From: Streptomyces sp. BA2 | GTDB taxonomy: Bacteria; Actinomycetota; Actinomycetes; Streptomycetales; Streptomycetaceae | Direction: 5' to 3' | Assembly: GCF_009769735.1 (NCBI RefSeq) | Contig: NZ_WSRO01000002.1 | Span: 2,864,001 to 2,928,000, forward strand | Length of the DNA: 64,000 nt | Shown: positions 25,914 through 34,855 of the stretch, piece after piece | Layout of the letters: the number at the start of each line of letters is the position of its first letter | How positions within the stretch are numbered: the stretch's first letter is position 1 | Made by a program: the position numbers and the translations under genes | Notes under the pieces: model-generated | Told to the model about the DNA's origin: nothing | The model's input: the letters and a program-made list of their open reading frames with translations, nothing else | Database searches by the model: none

Positions 25914-26534
25914 TTACTTGATCATGTAGATCGTGGCAAAGAGACCGATCCAGACAACATCGACGAAGTGCCAGTAGTAGGACACGACGATGGCTGCGGT
26001 CGCCTGCTCATGGGTGAACCTCTTGGCCGCGTACGTCCTGCCGAGGACCAGCAGGAAGGCGATGAGACCGCCTGTCACATGCATGCCATGGAAGCCGGTC
26101 GTCAGGTAGAAGACCGAGCCGTACGGGTCCGACGAGAGCGAGAGGCCCTCGTGCTTGACCAGCTCGGTGTACTCGTACACCTGACCACCGATAAAGACCG
26201 CACCCATGATGAAGGTGACGATGAACCACATCCGGAGCTTCTTCACGTCACCACGCTCAGCGGCGAACACGCCTAGCTGGCAGGTGAGGGAGGAGAGCAC
26301 CAGGATCGTGGTGTTCGTCGCCGAGAACGGGAAGTTCAGCGCGGACGCCATTTCCTTCCAGTGCTCAGGTCCTGTCACCGATCGCAGGGTGAAGTACATC
26401 GCGAAGAGGGCCGCGAAGAACATCAGCTCGGAACTGAGCCAAATGATGGTTCCGACGCTGGTGAGGTTCGGCCGATTGACCGGCGGGTGCGCGTGCCCGG
26501 TATCTACTGTCGTTGCTGTCGCCACGACCGACAT
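25914..26534 (-). CDS. ctaE: Cytochrome c oxidase subunit III
   Basis: This 206-aa protein has five membrane helices with the subunit III signatures [32 protein letters not shown] and [15 protein letters not shown]. It is the non-catalytic subunit of the aa3 oxidase and heads the operon with qcrCAB. ATG at 26534 is supported by length and homology, but a clear Shine-Dalgarno sequence is missing; instead the start codon lies inside a 21-bp palindrome (26525-26545). Confidence 0.95.
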   Translation of the reverse strand: MSVVATATTVDTGHAHPPVNRPNLTSVGTIIWLSSELMFFAALFAMYFTLRSVTGPEHWKEMASALNFPFSATNTTILVLSSLTCQLGVFAAERGDVKKLRMWFIVTFIMGAVFIGGQVYEYTELVKHEGLSLSSDPYGSVFYLTTGFHGMHVTGGLIAFLLVLGRTYAAKRFTHEQATAAIVVSYYWHFVDVVWIGLFATIYMIK

Positions 26535-26545
26535 TATGTCGGTCG
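26525..26545. promoter_or_regulatory. Palindrome spanning the ctaE start codon
   Basis: CGACCGACAT and ATGTCGGTCG form perfect 10-bp arms around a single T. The ctaE ATG (26534-26532 on the minus strand) falls in one arm. It could be a DNA operator or an RNA hairpin hiding the start codon. Confidence 0.55.
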
Positions 26546-26713
26546 CTTATCCCGCCCTCACCCCGGGGGGTGCCGTTCGGAGTGTCTGCGGGGTGTGTCC
26601 TGCCCGTATGGCCCATCGAAGGGCTGTCCGAACCGCTGTTGACGGGGTGTCCGGAGGGGTAGCATCCGCGCATCGGTCCCCGGCCGAGAGCCCCTCAACG
26701 AAGCGGAGGAACA

Positions 26714-27115
26714 ATGCAGCCGACCGCCACGGTGCTGGTCTACAGCGACAACGCGAGCACCCGCGAGCAGGTCCGGTTGGCCACCGGACGCAGGCCGGCG
26801 GCGGACGTTCCCGCGGTCGAGTTCATCGAGTGCGCGACGCTGCCCGCCGTCCTGAAGGAACTCGACCGGGGCGGCATCGACGTCTGCGTCCTGGACGGCG
26901 AGGCCACGCCCATCGGCGGCATGGGGGTCTGCCGTCAGCTCAAGGACGAGATCTTCCGGTGCCCGCCCGTGCTCCTGCTCATGGGACGCCCGCAGGACGC
27001 CTGGCTGGCCACCTGGAGCCGCGCGGAGGCCGCGGTGACCCTTCCGGTCGATCCGGTCGAGTTCGCGGACTCCCTGGCCGCCCTCCTGCGCGAGAAGCTG
27101 GCCGTACAGGCCTGA
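26714..27115 (+). CDS. Degenerate receiver-domain protein
   Basis: This 133-aa protein has the length and strand pattern of a stand-alone receiver: VLVYSDN (D12), a possible phosphoacceptor D61 in VCVLDGE and a final TLPVDP motif. The conserved Lys before the last Pro is Leu (L110) and the switch Thr/Ser position is not kept (LLMGRP), so normal phosphorylation is doubtful. ATG at 26714 has GGAGGAA upstream. It is divergent from ctaE-qcrCAB and convergent with the L,D-transpeptidase gene. Its position among respiratory genes suggests a role in their control, which is inference. Confidence 0.75.
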   Translation: MQPTATVLVYSDNASTREQVRLATGRRPAADVPAVEFIECATLPAVLKELDRGGIDVCVLDGEATPIGGMGVCRQLKDEIFRCPPVLLLMGRPQDAWLATWSRAEAAVTLPVDPVEFADSLAALLREKLAVQA

Positions 27116-27122
27116 CGCCACG

Positions 27123-27158
27123 GCAGAAGGCCCCGCGCCTCGGCACGGGGCCTTCTGC
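27123..27158. terminator. Bidirectional terminator, receiver protein / L,D-transpeptidase
   Basis: Perfect 13-bp arms (GCAGAAGGCCCCG and CGGGGCCTTCTGC) flank a 10-nt loop between two convergent genes. Confidence 0.85.
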
Positions 27159-27185
27159 GCTGTTCTGCGGCCCCGCTGGACCTCG

Positions 27186-28433
27186 CTAGACCTGCGGCCG
27201 CAGCCGGGCCGCGTCGAGCGCCGTGGGGCCCTTCTTGACCCCGCCCAACAGGGCGCTGCCGTCACGCCAGTTCTTCCAGCCGACGTTCCAGTCGCCGAAG
27301 CCGTTGCCGAACGGATCCATGTCCGCCCCGGCGCTGTTGACGACCCTCACGATGTCGCCCTGGCGCACGGTCTCGTAGAACCAGGCGGCGTTGCCGGTGC
27401 TCATGCCCGTGCAGCCGTGGCTGGTGTTCGCGTTCCCCTGCGAACCGACCGACCAGGGGGCGGCGTGCACGTACTCACCGGAGTCGGTGACCCGCGTCGC
27501 GTAATAGACCATCTTGTCGTAGAAGTCCGATGCGCCGATGCTGGCACTGGTCATACGTACGGCGTACTCCTTGCCGAGCACCACCTTGACGCCGTTGCGC
27601 GTGGAGTAGCCGGGCTTGCCCGTCGTCACCGGCATGGAGTTGATCTCCTCGCCGTTGCGGTAGACCGTCATCCAGTGCGAACCGGCGTCCGTCACGGCCT
27701 CGATGCGGTCGCCGATGGTCAACCTCAGCGGCTTGGCATTGCCGCCCCAGAGCCTGTCGCGGACCTTGATGCCCTCGAGGTTGCTCCGGACGTTGATGGT
27801 CGCGCCCGTGGGCCAGTACTCCTTGGGGCGGTAGTGCAGCGTCTTGCTGTCCACCCAGTGCCACACGCCCTCCGTGGCGGGCTGCGTCTCGACCTTCAGC
27901 GAGCGCTCCACGATGGCCCTGGCCTTCTTGTCCTTCACCTTGGCGCTGAGCTTGGCCGTGACCGGCTGGCCCACGCCGTACTTGCCCGATTCGGGGCCGA
28001 AGGTGACGTCGAGGCGTTTCTTCTTGGCCGCCGCGTTCGTGTCGAACGTCATGACCTTGCGGCCCGGCGAGCCTTCCTCATCCTCCGTGCTGACCCGCAC
28101 CGTGTAGTGCGTGCCCGCCGCGAGGGGCGCCGTGCTGTGCCAACGGGCGCCGTCGGCGGCGAGTTCGCCCGCCAGATACCGCCCCATCGCGTCGGTGGCC
28201 GTCACATCGGTGATGCGCCCGTCCTCGCCCTGTGCGGTGACTTCCAAGGGCTTGTCGGGATCCGCCTTCTGACTGCCCACCGGGCCGTTGAAGGCGATCT
28301 GGCCTGCCGCGTCGTACGGCTTCGCCGAGAGCGGATGGCCGTCGGAGCTGCCGCACGCCGTGGTTCCCACCCCGAGGGCGGCCACCAGCAAGGTGCAGCT
28401 CAGTACCGTGCGGATTCGCGGTGAGTGGCTCAT
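27186..28433 (-). CDS. L,D-transpeptidase lipoprotein (LdtMt2/LppS-like)
   Basis: This 415-aa exported protein has an N-terminal signal peptide with a weak lipobox ending at the Cys in GTTACGSS, two Ig-like domains (about 50-260) and a C-terminal YkuD domain with the catalytic motif SHGCTGMS (H339, C341). It should form 3-3 cross-links in peptidoglycan. The architecture matches LdtMt2-type enzymes. ATG at 28433 gives a normal signal peptide; a GTG at 28493 would add 20 charged residues. It sits between the ctaE-qcr and ctaCDF operons. Confidence 0.92.
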   Translation of the reverse strand: MSHSPRIRTVLSCTLLVAALGVGTTACGSSDGHPLSAKPYDAAGQIAFNGPVGSQKADPDKPLEVTAQGEDGRITDVTATDAMGRYLAGELAADGARWHSTAPLAAGTHYTVRVSTEDEEGSPGRKVMTFDTNAAAKKKRLDVTFGPESGKYGVGQPVTAKLSAKVKDKKARAIVERSLKVETQPATEGVWHWVDSKTLHYRPKEYWPTGATINVRSNLEGIKVRDRLWGGNAKPLRLTIGDRIEAVTDAGSHWMTVYRNGEEINSMPVTTGKPGYSTRNGVKVVLGKEYAVRMTSASIGASDFYDKMVYYATRVTDSGEYVHAAPWSVGSQGNANTSHGCTGMSTGNAAWFYETVRQGDIVRVVNSAGADMDPFGNGFGDWNVGWKNWRDGSALLGGVKKGPTALDAARLRPQV

Positions 28434-28502
28434 GAACACACGGTATGAAGGTTCATCGGCTCCGGCGCGTCGAGTGACCCGTACGAGTGTCAAGGCAACA
28501 CG

Positions 28503-28546
28503 CCGAGGGGCCCGGACTCTCCTGACGGAGTGTCCGGGCCCCTCGG
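28503..28546 (-). terminator. ctaCDF terminator
   Basis: Perfect 15-bp arms (CCGAGGGGCCCGGAC and its complement) flank a 14-nt loop, 19 nt beyond the ctaF stop. Confidence 0.85.
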
Positions 28547-28565
28547 TGAAGCGGGAATCACAGAC

Positions 28566-28964
28566 TCACTGGGTCTGGTTCTCGCCCCGGTAGTACTCGA
28601 AGACCCAGCCGAACAGGCCGATCATGATGATCGGCATCGAGAAGTACAGCAGCCACCAGCCGAAGACGACGCCCATGAAGGCGAGCGCGCCACCGATGGC
28701 CAGCGACAGCGGCTGCCAGCTGTGCGGGCTGAAGAAGCCCACCTCGCCGGCCTCGTCCGCTACGTCGGCCTCCTTGTTGTCCTGTGCGGCCGCGTCGACA
28801 CGCCGGGCCGTGAAGGCCAGGTAGTAGCCGATCATGATGCACAGGCCGAAAGCCAGGAACAGCGCGGTCGTACCGGCCGGCTCCTTCGACCACCAGCCGT
28901 AGACGATCGCCATGGCGAGCACGAAGACGCTCAGCCAGATGAACATCTTGCCTTGGACCTTCAC
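28566..28964 (-). CDS. ctaF: Actinobacterial cytochrome c oxidase subunit IV
   Basis: This 132-aa protein has four hydrophobic helices in two hairpins: [38 protein letters not shown], a central polar loop ([13 protein letters not shown]) and two C-terminal helices ending FEYYRGENQ. This is the actinobacterial CtaF subunit of the aa3 oxidase. GTG at 28964 overlaps the ctaD stop by GTGA. It ends the ctaCDF operon. Confidence 0.93.
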   Translation of the reverse strand: MKVQGKMFIWLSVFVLAMAIVYGWWSKEPAGTTALFLAFGLCIMIGYYLAFTARRVDAAAQDNKEADVADEAGEVGFFSPHSWQPLSLAIGGALAFMGVVFGWWLLYFSMPIIMIGLFGWVFEYYRGENQTQ

Positions 28965-30697
28965 TTGCCGGCCTCCTTGCCGCCCGCGAGCGCCTTGTCA
29001 CCGTGGCCGGTGTTCTCGAGCTGGTCGAGAGCCGCGATCTCAGGGTGATGCAGGTCGAACGCCGGGGATTCGGAACGGATCCGCGGCAGGGTGAGGAAGT
29101 TGTGCCGCGGCGGCGGGCAGGACGTCGCCCACTCGAGCGAACGGCCGTAGCCCCACGGGTCGTCGACCTCGATCTTCTTGCCGTACTTGGCGGTCTTCCA
29201 GACGTTGTAGAAGAACGGCAGTATCGACAGACCGAGCAGGAACGAGGCGATCGTCGAGATCGTGTTCAGAGCGGTGAAACCGTCGGCCGCGAGGTAGTCC
29301 GCGTAACGACGCGGCATGCCCTCGGCGCCCAGCCAGTGCTGCACCAGGAACGTGCCGTGGAAGCCGATGAACAGCGTCCAGAAGGTGATCTTTCCGAGCC
29401 GCTCGTCCAGCATCTTGCCGGTGAACTTCGGCCACCAGAAGTGGAATCCGGAGAACATCGCGAAGACCACGGTGCCGAAGACGACGTAGTGGAAGTGCGC
29501 GACCACGAAGTACGAGTCGGAGACGTGGAAGTCCATCGGCGGCGAGGCCAGGATGACGCCGGTCAGACCACCGAAGGTGAAGGTGATCAGGAAGCCGACG
29601 GCCCAGAGCATCGGTGTCTCGAAACTCAGTGAGCCCTTCCACATCGTTCCGATCCAGTTGAAGAACTTCACGCCTGTTGGCACGGCGATCAAGAACGTCA
29701 TGAAGGAGAAGAACGGTAGGAGCACGCCACCGGTGACGTACATGTGATGCGCCCACACGGTCACGGAGAGACCCGCGATGGCGATCGTCGCGCCGATCAG
29801 GCCCATGTAGCCGAACATCGGCTTGCGGGAGAAGACCGGGATGACTTCGGAAATGATTCCGAAGAATGGCAACGCGATGATGTACACCTCTGGATGGCCG
29901 AAGAACCAGAAGAGGTGTTGCCACAGCAGCGCGCCGCCGTTGGACGCGTCGAAGATATGGGCACCGAACTTACGGTCCGCCTCCAGGGCGAACAGCGCGG
30001 CGGCCAGAACCGGGAAGGCCAGCAGGACCAGGACCGCGGTCAGCAGGACGTTCCACACGAAGATCGGCATCCGGAACATCGTCATGCCGGGTGCGCGCAT
30101 GCAGATGATCGTGGTGATGAAGTTGACCGAGCCGAGGATCGTGCCGAAGCCGGAGAAGGCCAGACCCATGATCCACATGTCGGCGCCGATGCCCGGCGAG
30201 CGGACGGCGTCCGACAGCGGGGAGTAGGCGAACCAGCCGAAGTCGGCCGCACCCTGCGGGGTGAGGAAGCCGGCCACCGCGATGAGCGAGCCGAAGAGGT
30301 ACAGCCAGTACGCGAACATGTTCAGCCGCGGGAACGCCACGTCGGGCGCGCCGATCTGCAGCGGCATGATCCAGTTGGCGAATCCGGCGAACAGCGGCGT
30401 CGCGAACATCAGCAGCATGATCGTGCCGTGCATCGTGAACGCCTGGTTGAACTGCTCGTTCGACATGAGCTGCGAGCCGGGACGAGCGAGTTCGGCGCGC
30501 ATGAAGAGCGCCATCACGCCGCCGATGCAGAAGAACGCGAACGACGTGACCAGGTAGAGCGTGCCGATGGTCTTGTGGTCGGTGGTCGTCAACCACTTGA
30601 TCACCACATTGCCCGGCTGCTTGCGCCGTACCGGCAGCTCGTTCTCGTACGAGTCTTCTGCTGCCGCGGCACCCTGAGGTTCGTTGAGGATGCTCAC
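28961..30697 (-). CDS. ctaD: Cytochrome c oxidase subunit I
   Basis: This 578-aa protein is the catalytic haem-copper subunit of the aa3 oxidase. Visible features are the haem a ligand region ([13 protein letters not shown]), the CuB His and cross-linked Tyr helix ([14 protein letters not shown]), AHHMYV with the two further CuB histidines, the K-channel region and the haem pair HFHYVVFG. About twelve helices precede a long cytoplasmic tail. GTG at 30697 overlaps the ctaC stop by GTGA. Upstream sequence in the same frame is a shadow of ctaC. Confidence 0.96.
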   Translation of the reverse strand: MSILNEPQGAAAAEDSYENELPVRRKQPGNVVIKWLTTTDHKTIGTLYLVTSFAFFCIGGVMALFMRAELARPGSQLMSNEQFNQAFTMHGTIMLLMFATPLFAGFANWIMPLQIGAPDVAFPRLNMFAYWLYLFGSLIAVAGFLTPQGAADFGWFAYSPLSDAVRSPGIGADMWIMGLAFSGFGTILGSVNFITTIICMRAPGMTMFRMPIFVWNVLLTAVLVLLAFPVLAAALFALEADRKFGAHIFDASNGGALLWQHLFWFFGHPEVYIIALPFFGIISEVIPVFSRKPMFGYMGLIGATIAIAGLSVTVWAHHMYVTGGVLLPFFSFMTFLIAVPTGVKFFNWIGTMWKGSLSFETPMLWAVGFLITFTFGGLTGVILASPPMDFHVSDSYFVVAHFHYVVFGTVVFAMFSGFHFWWPKFTGKMLDERLGKITFWTLFIGFHGTFLVQHWLGAEGMPRRYADYLAADGFTALNTISTIASFLLGLSILPFFYNVWKTAKYGKKIEVDDPWGYGRSLEWATSCPPPRHNFLTLPRIRSESPAFDLHHPEIAALDQLENTGHGDKALAGGKEAGK

Positions 30698-31656
30698 AGG
30701 TTGTTCGTCTCCCGGTTCTTCTCGTGCTTCGTCTGCTCGATGCCGGCCGGGATGTAACCGGTCTGGTTCTTCTTCGCCAGGTCCTCGAGGTGCTTCTGGT
30801 AGCGCTCGGGGGAAACGACCTTGACGTTGAAGAGCATCCGGGAGTGGTCGACACCGCAGAGCTCGGCGCACTTGCCCATGAAGGTGCCCTCCTTGTTGGG
30901 AGTCACCTCGAAGGCGTTCGTGTGGCCCGGGATGACGTCCTGCTTCATGAGGAACGGCACCACCCAGAAGGAGTGGATGACGTCACGCGAAGTCAGTACG
31001 AACCGGACCTTCTCGCCCTTGGGGAGCCAGAGGGTCGGACCGGGGTTGCCGTTCTGCGGGTTCCGCTGGCCGGGCGTACCGACGTCGTAGACGCCGCCGG
31101 CGTTGGACGGGAACGCATCGCGGAACTTGTCCGGGATGGCCTCCAGCTCCTTGGCCGACTTCGCGTCTCCCTTGTTGGAACCCGGCACGTCCTCGATGTA
31201 GTTGAAGCCCCAGCTCCACTGATAGCCGACCACGTTGACCGTGTGGGCGGGCTTGTCGTCGAGGTGGAGGAGCTTCGTCTCATCACGTGCCGTGAAGTAG
31301 AAGAGCACCGAGACGATGATGAGAGGCACCACCGTGTAAAGCGCCTCGATGGGCATGTTGTAACGCGTCTGCGGAGGAACCTCGACCTTGGTGCGGCTGC
31401 GCCGGTGGAAGATCACACTCCACAGGATCAGACCCCAGACCAGCACGCCCGTGGCGAGCGCTGCCGCCCACGAGCCCTGCCAGAGGGAGAGGATCCGGGG
31501 AGCCTCTTCCGTTACGGGGGTGGGCATACCAAGGCGGGGAAAGTCCTTGTATGTGCAACCGGTGGCGGTTGCCAAGATCAGGCCCGCAGTCAGCACCTGC
31601 GGCAGCTTCCGCCGCATCGGGCGCCGCGACGAGCGGTCGGAGCCGTTGGGACTCAC
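30694..31656 (-). CDS. ctaC: Cytochrome c oxidase subunit II
   Basis: This 320-aa lipoprotein has a lipobox ATGC (C34), two membrane helices (about 60-80 and 108-128) and a cupredoxin domain with the CuA ligands C263 and C267 (CAELCG), H271 and M274. It takes electrons from QcrC. An insertion (about 155-205) in the periplasmic domain is typical of Actinobacteria. GTG at 31656 has GGGAAGG upstream. It starts the ctaCDF operon; I could not define its promoter in the 346-nt gap before it. Confidence 0.96.
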   Translation of the reverse strand: MSPNGSDRSSRRPMRRKLPQVLTAGLILATATGCTYKDFPRLGMPTPVTEEAPRILSLWQGSWAAALATGVLVWGLILWSVIFHRRSRTKVEVPPQTRYNMPIEALYTVVPLIIVSVLFYFTARDETKLLHLDDKPAHTVNVVGYQWSWGFNYIEDVPGSNKGDAKSAKELEAIPDKFRDAFPSNAGGVYDVGTPGQRNPQNGNPGPTLWLPKGEKVRFVLTSRDVIHSFWVVPFLMKQDVIPGHTNAFEVTPNKEGTFMGKCAELCGVDHSRMLFNVKVVSPERYQKHLEDLAKKNQTGYIPAGIEQTKHEKNRETNNL

Positions 31657-31931
31657 GTAGCGCCTTCCCGAGAGTCTCGGCCCGCGCGGTCGGGTGCGGC
31701 CTTCTCGGACGTCGGTCGCCGCCCTGCGGCGGGCAGGGGTTTGGATGTTTATGCGGGCCAAACCTTACTGGACGCTATTTGGGGTCGCGCGGGGAGGGTG
31801 CCTAACGCGCCGCGGGTCACTCGGGAGGGTGGGATGCCCCTCCCGGCGGGGGCTTTCTGACGGGGGGTCGGGGCGCCCGATGACTCGGCGGGGTCTCTTG
31901 GTTTGCGGCCGCGAGTCCGTCGTGGCTTGTC

Positions 31932-31960
31932 GCGCAGTTCCCCGCGCCCCTTCGGGGCGC
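31932..31960. repeat. Second copy of the GCGCAGTTCCCC hairpin element
   Basis: The first 19 bases (GCGCAGTTCCCCGCGCCCC) are identical to 4957-4975. Here only the inner GCGCCCC-TTC-GGGGCGC hairpin remains, so this is a half copy of the large palindrome. Confidence 0.7.
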
Positions 31961-31990
31961 TCCCCCGGGGCCCGTCCCTGGGGCAAGCCT

Positions 31991-31996
31991 TAGCGT
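31991..31996 (+). promoter_or_regulatory. TAGCGT box, possible leaderless start
   Basis: The hexamer ends 6 nt before GTG 32003, which lacks a Shine-Dalgarno sequence. No matching -35 hexamer is clear. Confidence 0.35.
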
Positions 31997-32002
31997 TGCT
32001 GT

Positions 32003-33382
32003 GTGTCCTACTTCGATGCCGCTTCCTCCGCTCCCCTGCACCCCGTGGCCCGGCAGGCTCTGCAAGCCTCGCTGGATGAAGGGTGGGCCGATCCGGCTCG
32101 GCTCTATCGCGAGGGGCGGCGGGCCAGGCTGCTGCTCGATGCCGCCCGTGAGGCCGCCGCCGACGCGGTGGGCTGCCGCCCGGACGAGCTCGTCTTCACC
32201 CCGTCCGGCACCCAGGCCGTGCACTCCGGGATTGCCGGAGCCCTCGCCGGGCGTCGGCGTGTCGGGCGGCACCTGGTGGTGTCGGCGGTCGAACACTCTT
32301 CGGTGTTGCACACGGCCGGGGCCCTCGCGGCCGACGGGGGGACGGTCACGGAGATCCCGGTGGACCGGGCCGGGGCTGTCTCCACGGCCGCGTACGCCGC
32401 CGGTCTGCGCCCCGACACGGCGCTTGCCTGCCTCCAGTCCGCCAACCACGAGGTGGGCACCGAGCAGCCGGTGGCCGATGTCGCGTCGGCGTGTCGTGCC
32501 GCCGGGGTGCCGCTCCTGGTGGACGCCGCCCAGTCGCTGCCCTGGGGCCCGGTGGGCGGGGAGTGGTCGCTGCTCGCCGCCAGTGCCCACAAGTGGGGCG
32601 GGCCCGCGGGCGTGGGGCTGCTCGTGGTGCGCAAGGGGGTGCGGTTCGCCGCGCAAGGCCCCGCCGACGAGCGGGAGTCGGGGCGCGCCCCTGGCTTCGA
32701 GAACATCCCGGCGGTGGTCGCGGCCGCCGCCTCGCTCCGTGCCGTGCAGGCCGAGGCCGCCGATGAGGGCGCCCGGCTGCGGGAGTTGACGGAGCGGATC
32801 AGGGCGCGGGTGCCGGGTCTTGTGCCGGACGTGGAGGTGGTGGGCGATCCGGAGCGGCGCCTCCCCCATCTGGTGACCTTCTCGTGTCTCTATGTCGACG
32901 GAGAGACCGTGCTGCACGAGCTGGACCGGGCGGGCTTCTCGGTCTCCTCCGGCTCGTCCTGCACCAGCTCGACGCTGACCCCGAGCCATGTCCTGAAGGC
33001 GATGGGCGTCCTGAGCGAGGGCAACGTCAGGGTGTCACTCCCACGGGGGACCCAGGAGGCGGACGTCGAGCGTTTTCTGGAGGTGCTGCCGGGCGTGGTG
33101 GCCGGCGTACGCGAACAGCTGGGTGCTCCGGTGGCGCCCGCGTCGCGTGCGGAATCGGCGTCCCTGGTCGTGGACGCGCTCGGCAAGCGCTGCCCGCTCC
33201 CCGTCATCGAGCTCGCGAAGGTCATCGGGGACGTCCCGGTGGGCGGCACCGTCACGGTCCTGGCCGACGACGAGGCGGCGCGGCTCGACATCCCGGCGTG
33301 GTGCGAGATGCGGGGGCAGGAGTACGTGGGCGAGGAGCCGGCGGACCACGGCTCTGCCTATGTGGTCCGCCGGAGCTCCTGA
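32003..33382 (+). CDS. Cysteine desulfurase-TusA fusion protein
   Basis: This 459-aa protein joins a class V aminotransferase (1-370) to a TusA/SirA sulfur carrier domain (about 385-459). The PLP lysine is K197 (SAHKWGGP), the persulfide loop cysteine C320 (SSGSSCTSS), and the TusA cysteine C397 in GKRCPLP. Such a fusion could take sulfur from cysteine and hold it as a TusA persulfide for transfer. GTG at 32003 has no ribosome binding site and may be read from a leaderless mRNA. It is divergent from ctaC. Its stop codon directly abuts that of the convergent PfkB kinase gene. Confidence 0.88.
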   Translation: MSYFDAASSAPLHPVARQALQASLDEGWADPARLYREGRRARLLLDAAREAAADAVGCRPDELVFTPSGTQAVHSGIAGALAGRRRVGRHLVVSAVEHSSVLHTAGALAADGGTVTEIPVDRAGAVSTAAYAAGLRPDTALACLQSANHEVGTEQPVADVASACRAAGVPLLVDAAQSLPWGPVGGEWSLLAASAHKWGGPAGVGLLVVRKGVRFAAQGPADERESGRAPGFENIPAVVAAAASLRAVQAEAADEGARLRELTERIRARVPGLVPDVEVVGDPERRLPHLVTFSCLYVDGETVLHELDRAGFSVSSGSSCTSSTLTPSHVLKAMGVLSEGNVRVSLPRGTQEADVERFLEVLPGVVAGVREQLGAPVAPASRAESASLVVDALGKRCPLPVIELAKVIGDVPVGGTVTVLADDEAARLDIPAWCEMRGQEYVGEEPADHGSAYVVRRSS

Positions 33383-34357
33383 CTAGGCCAGGTGGGTCTG
33401 GACGTCGGACGCCGCCTCATGGCCGTACGCCTTGGTGAAGCGGTCCATGAAGTTGCTGCGCTGCAGCTCGTACTCCTGCGTGCCGACGGTCTCGATGACC
33501 AGGGTGGCGAGCATGCAGCCGACCTGTGCCGCGCGCTCGTGGGAGACGCCCCAGGCGAGGCCCGACAGGAAGCCCGCGCGGAAGGCGTCGCCGACGCCGG
33601 TCGGCTCGACCTTCGCCTCCTCCTCGGGGACGCCGACCTCGATCGGGTCCTGGCCGGTGGACTCGATGCGCACGCCGCGCGAGCCGAGGGTCGTCACGCG
33701 GTGGCCGACCTTGGAGAGGATCTCGGCGTCGCTCCAGCCGGTCTTGGACTCGATGAGCCCCTTCTCGTACTCGTTCGAGAAGAGGTACGTGGCGCCGTCG
33801 AGGAGGTTACGGATCTCGCCGCCCTCCATGCGCGCGATCTGCTGGGAGAAGTCGGCGGCGAAGGGGATCTCGCGCGTCCGGCACTCCTCGGTGTGGCGCA
33901 TCATCGCCTCGGGGTCGTCCGCACCGATGAGGACCAGGTCGAGACCGCCCACGCGGTCGGCGACGGTCTTCAGTTCGATGAGGCGGGCCTCGCTCATCGC
34001 GCCCGTGTAGAACGAGCCGATCTGGTTGTGGTCGGCGTCCGTGGTGCACACGAAGCGGGCCGTGTGCAGCGTCTCGGAGATGCGGACCGACGCCGTGTCC
34101 ACGCCGTGCCGGTCGAGCCAGGCGCGGTACTCGCCGAAGTCCGAGCCCGCGGCGCCGACCAGGATCGGCTTGGTGCCGAGCTGGCCCATGCCGTAGCTGA
34201 TGTTGGCGGCGACGCCTCCCCTGCGTACGTCTAGGGCGTCGACCAGGAAAGAGAGAGAAACCGTGTGCAGCTGATCCGCGACCAGTTGGTCGGCGAAGCG
34301 GCCGGGGAAGGTCATCAGGTGGTCGGTGGCGATGGAGCCGGTGACTGCGATACGCAC
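33383..34357 (-). CDS. PfkB-family carbohydrate kinase (possible adenosine kinase)
   Basis: This 324-aa ribokinase-like enzyme starts with IAVTGSIATDHLMTFPG, has a GGVAANISYG glycine motif (about 48-57) and the anion-hole and catalytic motif PTGVGDAFRAGF near residue 260. The mycobacterial gene at the equivalent place (Rv2202c) is an adenosine kinase, so the substrate may be adenosine; another nucleoside or sugar is possible. GTG at 34357 follows CAGGAG. It sits between the cysteine desulfurase fusion and a small gene of unknown function. Confidence 0.85.
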   Translation of the reverse strand: MRIAVTGSIATDHLMTFPGRFADQLVADQLHTVSLSFLVDALDVRRGGVAANISYGMGQLGTKPILVGAAGSDFGEYRAWLDRHGVDTASVRISETLHTARFVCTTDADHNQIGSFYTGAMSEARLIELKTVADRVGGLDLVLIGADDPEAMMRHTEECRTREIPFAADFSQQIARMEGGEIRNLLDGATYLFSNEYEKGLIESKTGWSDAEILSKVGHRVTTLGSRGVRIESTGQDPIEVGVPEEEAKVEPTGVGDAFRAGFLSGLAWGVSHERAAQVGCMLATLVIETVGTQEYELQRSNFMDRFTKAYGHEAASDVQTHLA

Positions 34358-34480
34358 GACGGCATGCTCCTGTGGAGGAGAGGCAAGGGGTTGACACCTC
34401 ACGCTACCGGGTGGGGACAGTGACACTGAAGAGGCCAAACTACCCGTTAGTAGGTCTTTTTTCGCGAGGTGTGCGATGCG

Positions 34481-34486
34481 TACGGT
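34481..34486 (+). promoter_or_regulatory. TACGGT -10 box, leaderless start
   Basis: TACGGT ends 6 nt before ATG 34493. There is no Shine-Dalgarno sequence at the proper distance, so the transcript may begin at the start codon. Confidence 0.45.
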
Positions 34487-34492
34487 GCGGTT

Positions 34493-34711
34493 ATGGCCGT
34501 TATCTCGAAGCATGTCGTCACCGCGCGTCCCGTCGAGCTGCCCTCCGAGACCCTGGAGACGTTGCGCGGCGACTGCGCCCGCATGGCCCCGCACTGGGTG
34601 TCCCCCGCGGCCGCCGCGACCGCCCCGGTGTCACCCGCGCTGATCCACGGCATCGACGTCCCGCCCGCCTCCGCGCGGCTGATCGACGGCATGTCCGAGT
34701 ACGGCGACTGA
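34493..34711 (+). CDS. Small conserved-type protein of unknown function
   Basis: This 72-aa protein begins MAVISKHVVTARPVELPSET and contains MAPHWVSPAAAAT and ALIHGIDVPPASARLIDGM segments. No signal peptide, membrane segment or motif is recognisable. Its codon use is typical of the genome. ATG 34493 is preferred over GTG 34469 because a TACGGT box lies 6 nt upstream. It is divergent from the PfkB kinase gene. The function is unknown. Confidence 0.65.
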   Translation: MAVISKHVVTARPVELPSETLETLRGDCARMAPHWVSPAAAATAPVSPALIHGIDVPPASARLIDGMSEYGD

Positions 34712-34771
34712 GCACAGAGGCACCGGAGCGCGCCGAGGGAACCGCGCGCTCCCCCGCTGCGTCCCACCGCT

Positions 34772-34822
34772 GTCCCCCGTAAAGGGGACGCGGCATACGA
34801 ACGAGGCCCGCACACGGGCCTC
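34772..34822 (+). terminator. Two small hairpins upstream of the 506-aa secreted protein
   Basis: GTCCCC/GGGGAC (34772-34789) and GAGGCCCG/CGGGCCTC (34803-34822) form short stems with 6-nt and 4-nt loops. The first may terminate the small gene upstream. Confidence 0.4.
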
Positions 34823-34855
34823 CAGGGACAGCAGTGCAGTCGAAGGAGCGATGCG

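Larger units (their letters stand above)
31657..32002. other. Intergenic region ctaC / cysteine desulfurase
   Basis: This 346-nt divergent gap has a TAAGGT box on the ctaC strand (near 31769) without a good -35, a relatively AT-rich stretch (31740-31785), the hairpin element at 31932-31960 and a TAGCGT box just before the downstream gene. Nothing in it looks coding. Confidence 0.5.

Noticed and set aside
26639..26665. Promoter TTGACG-15-TAGCAT before the receiver gene
   Set aside because: Both hexamers look good, but a 15-nt spacer is too short for confidence.
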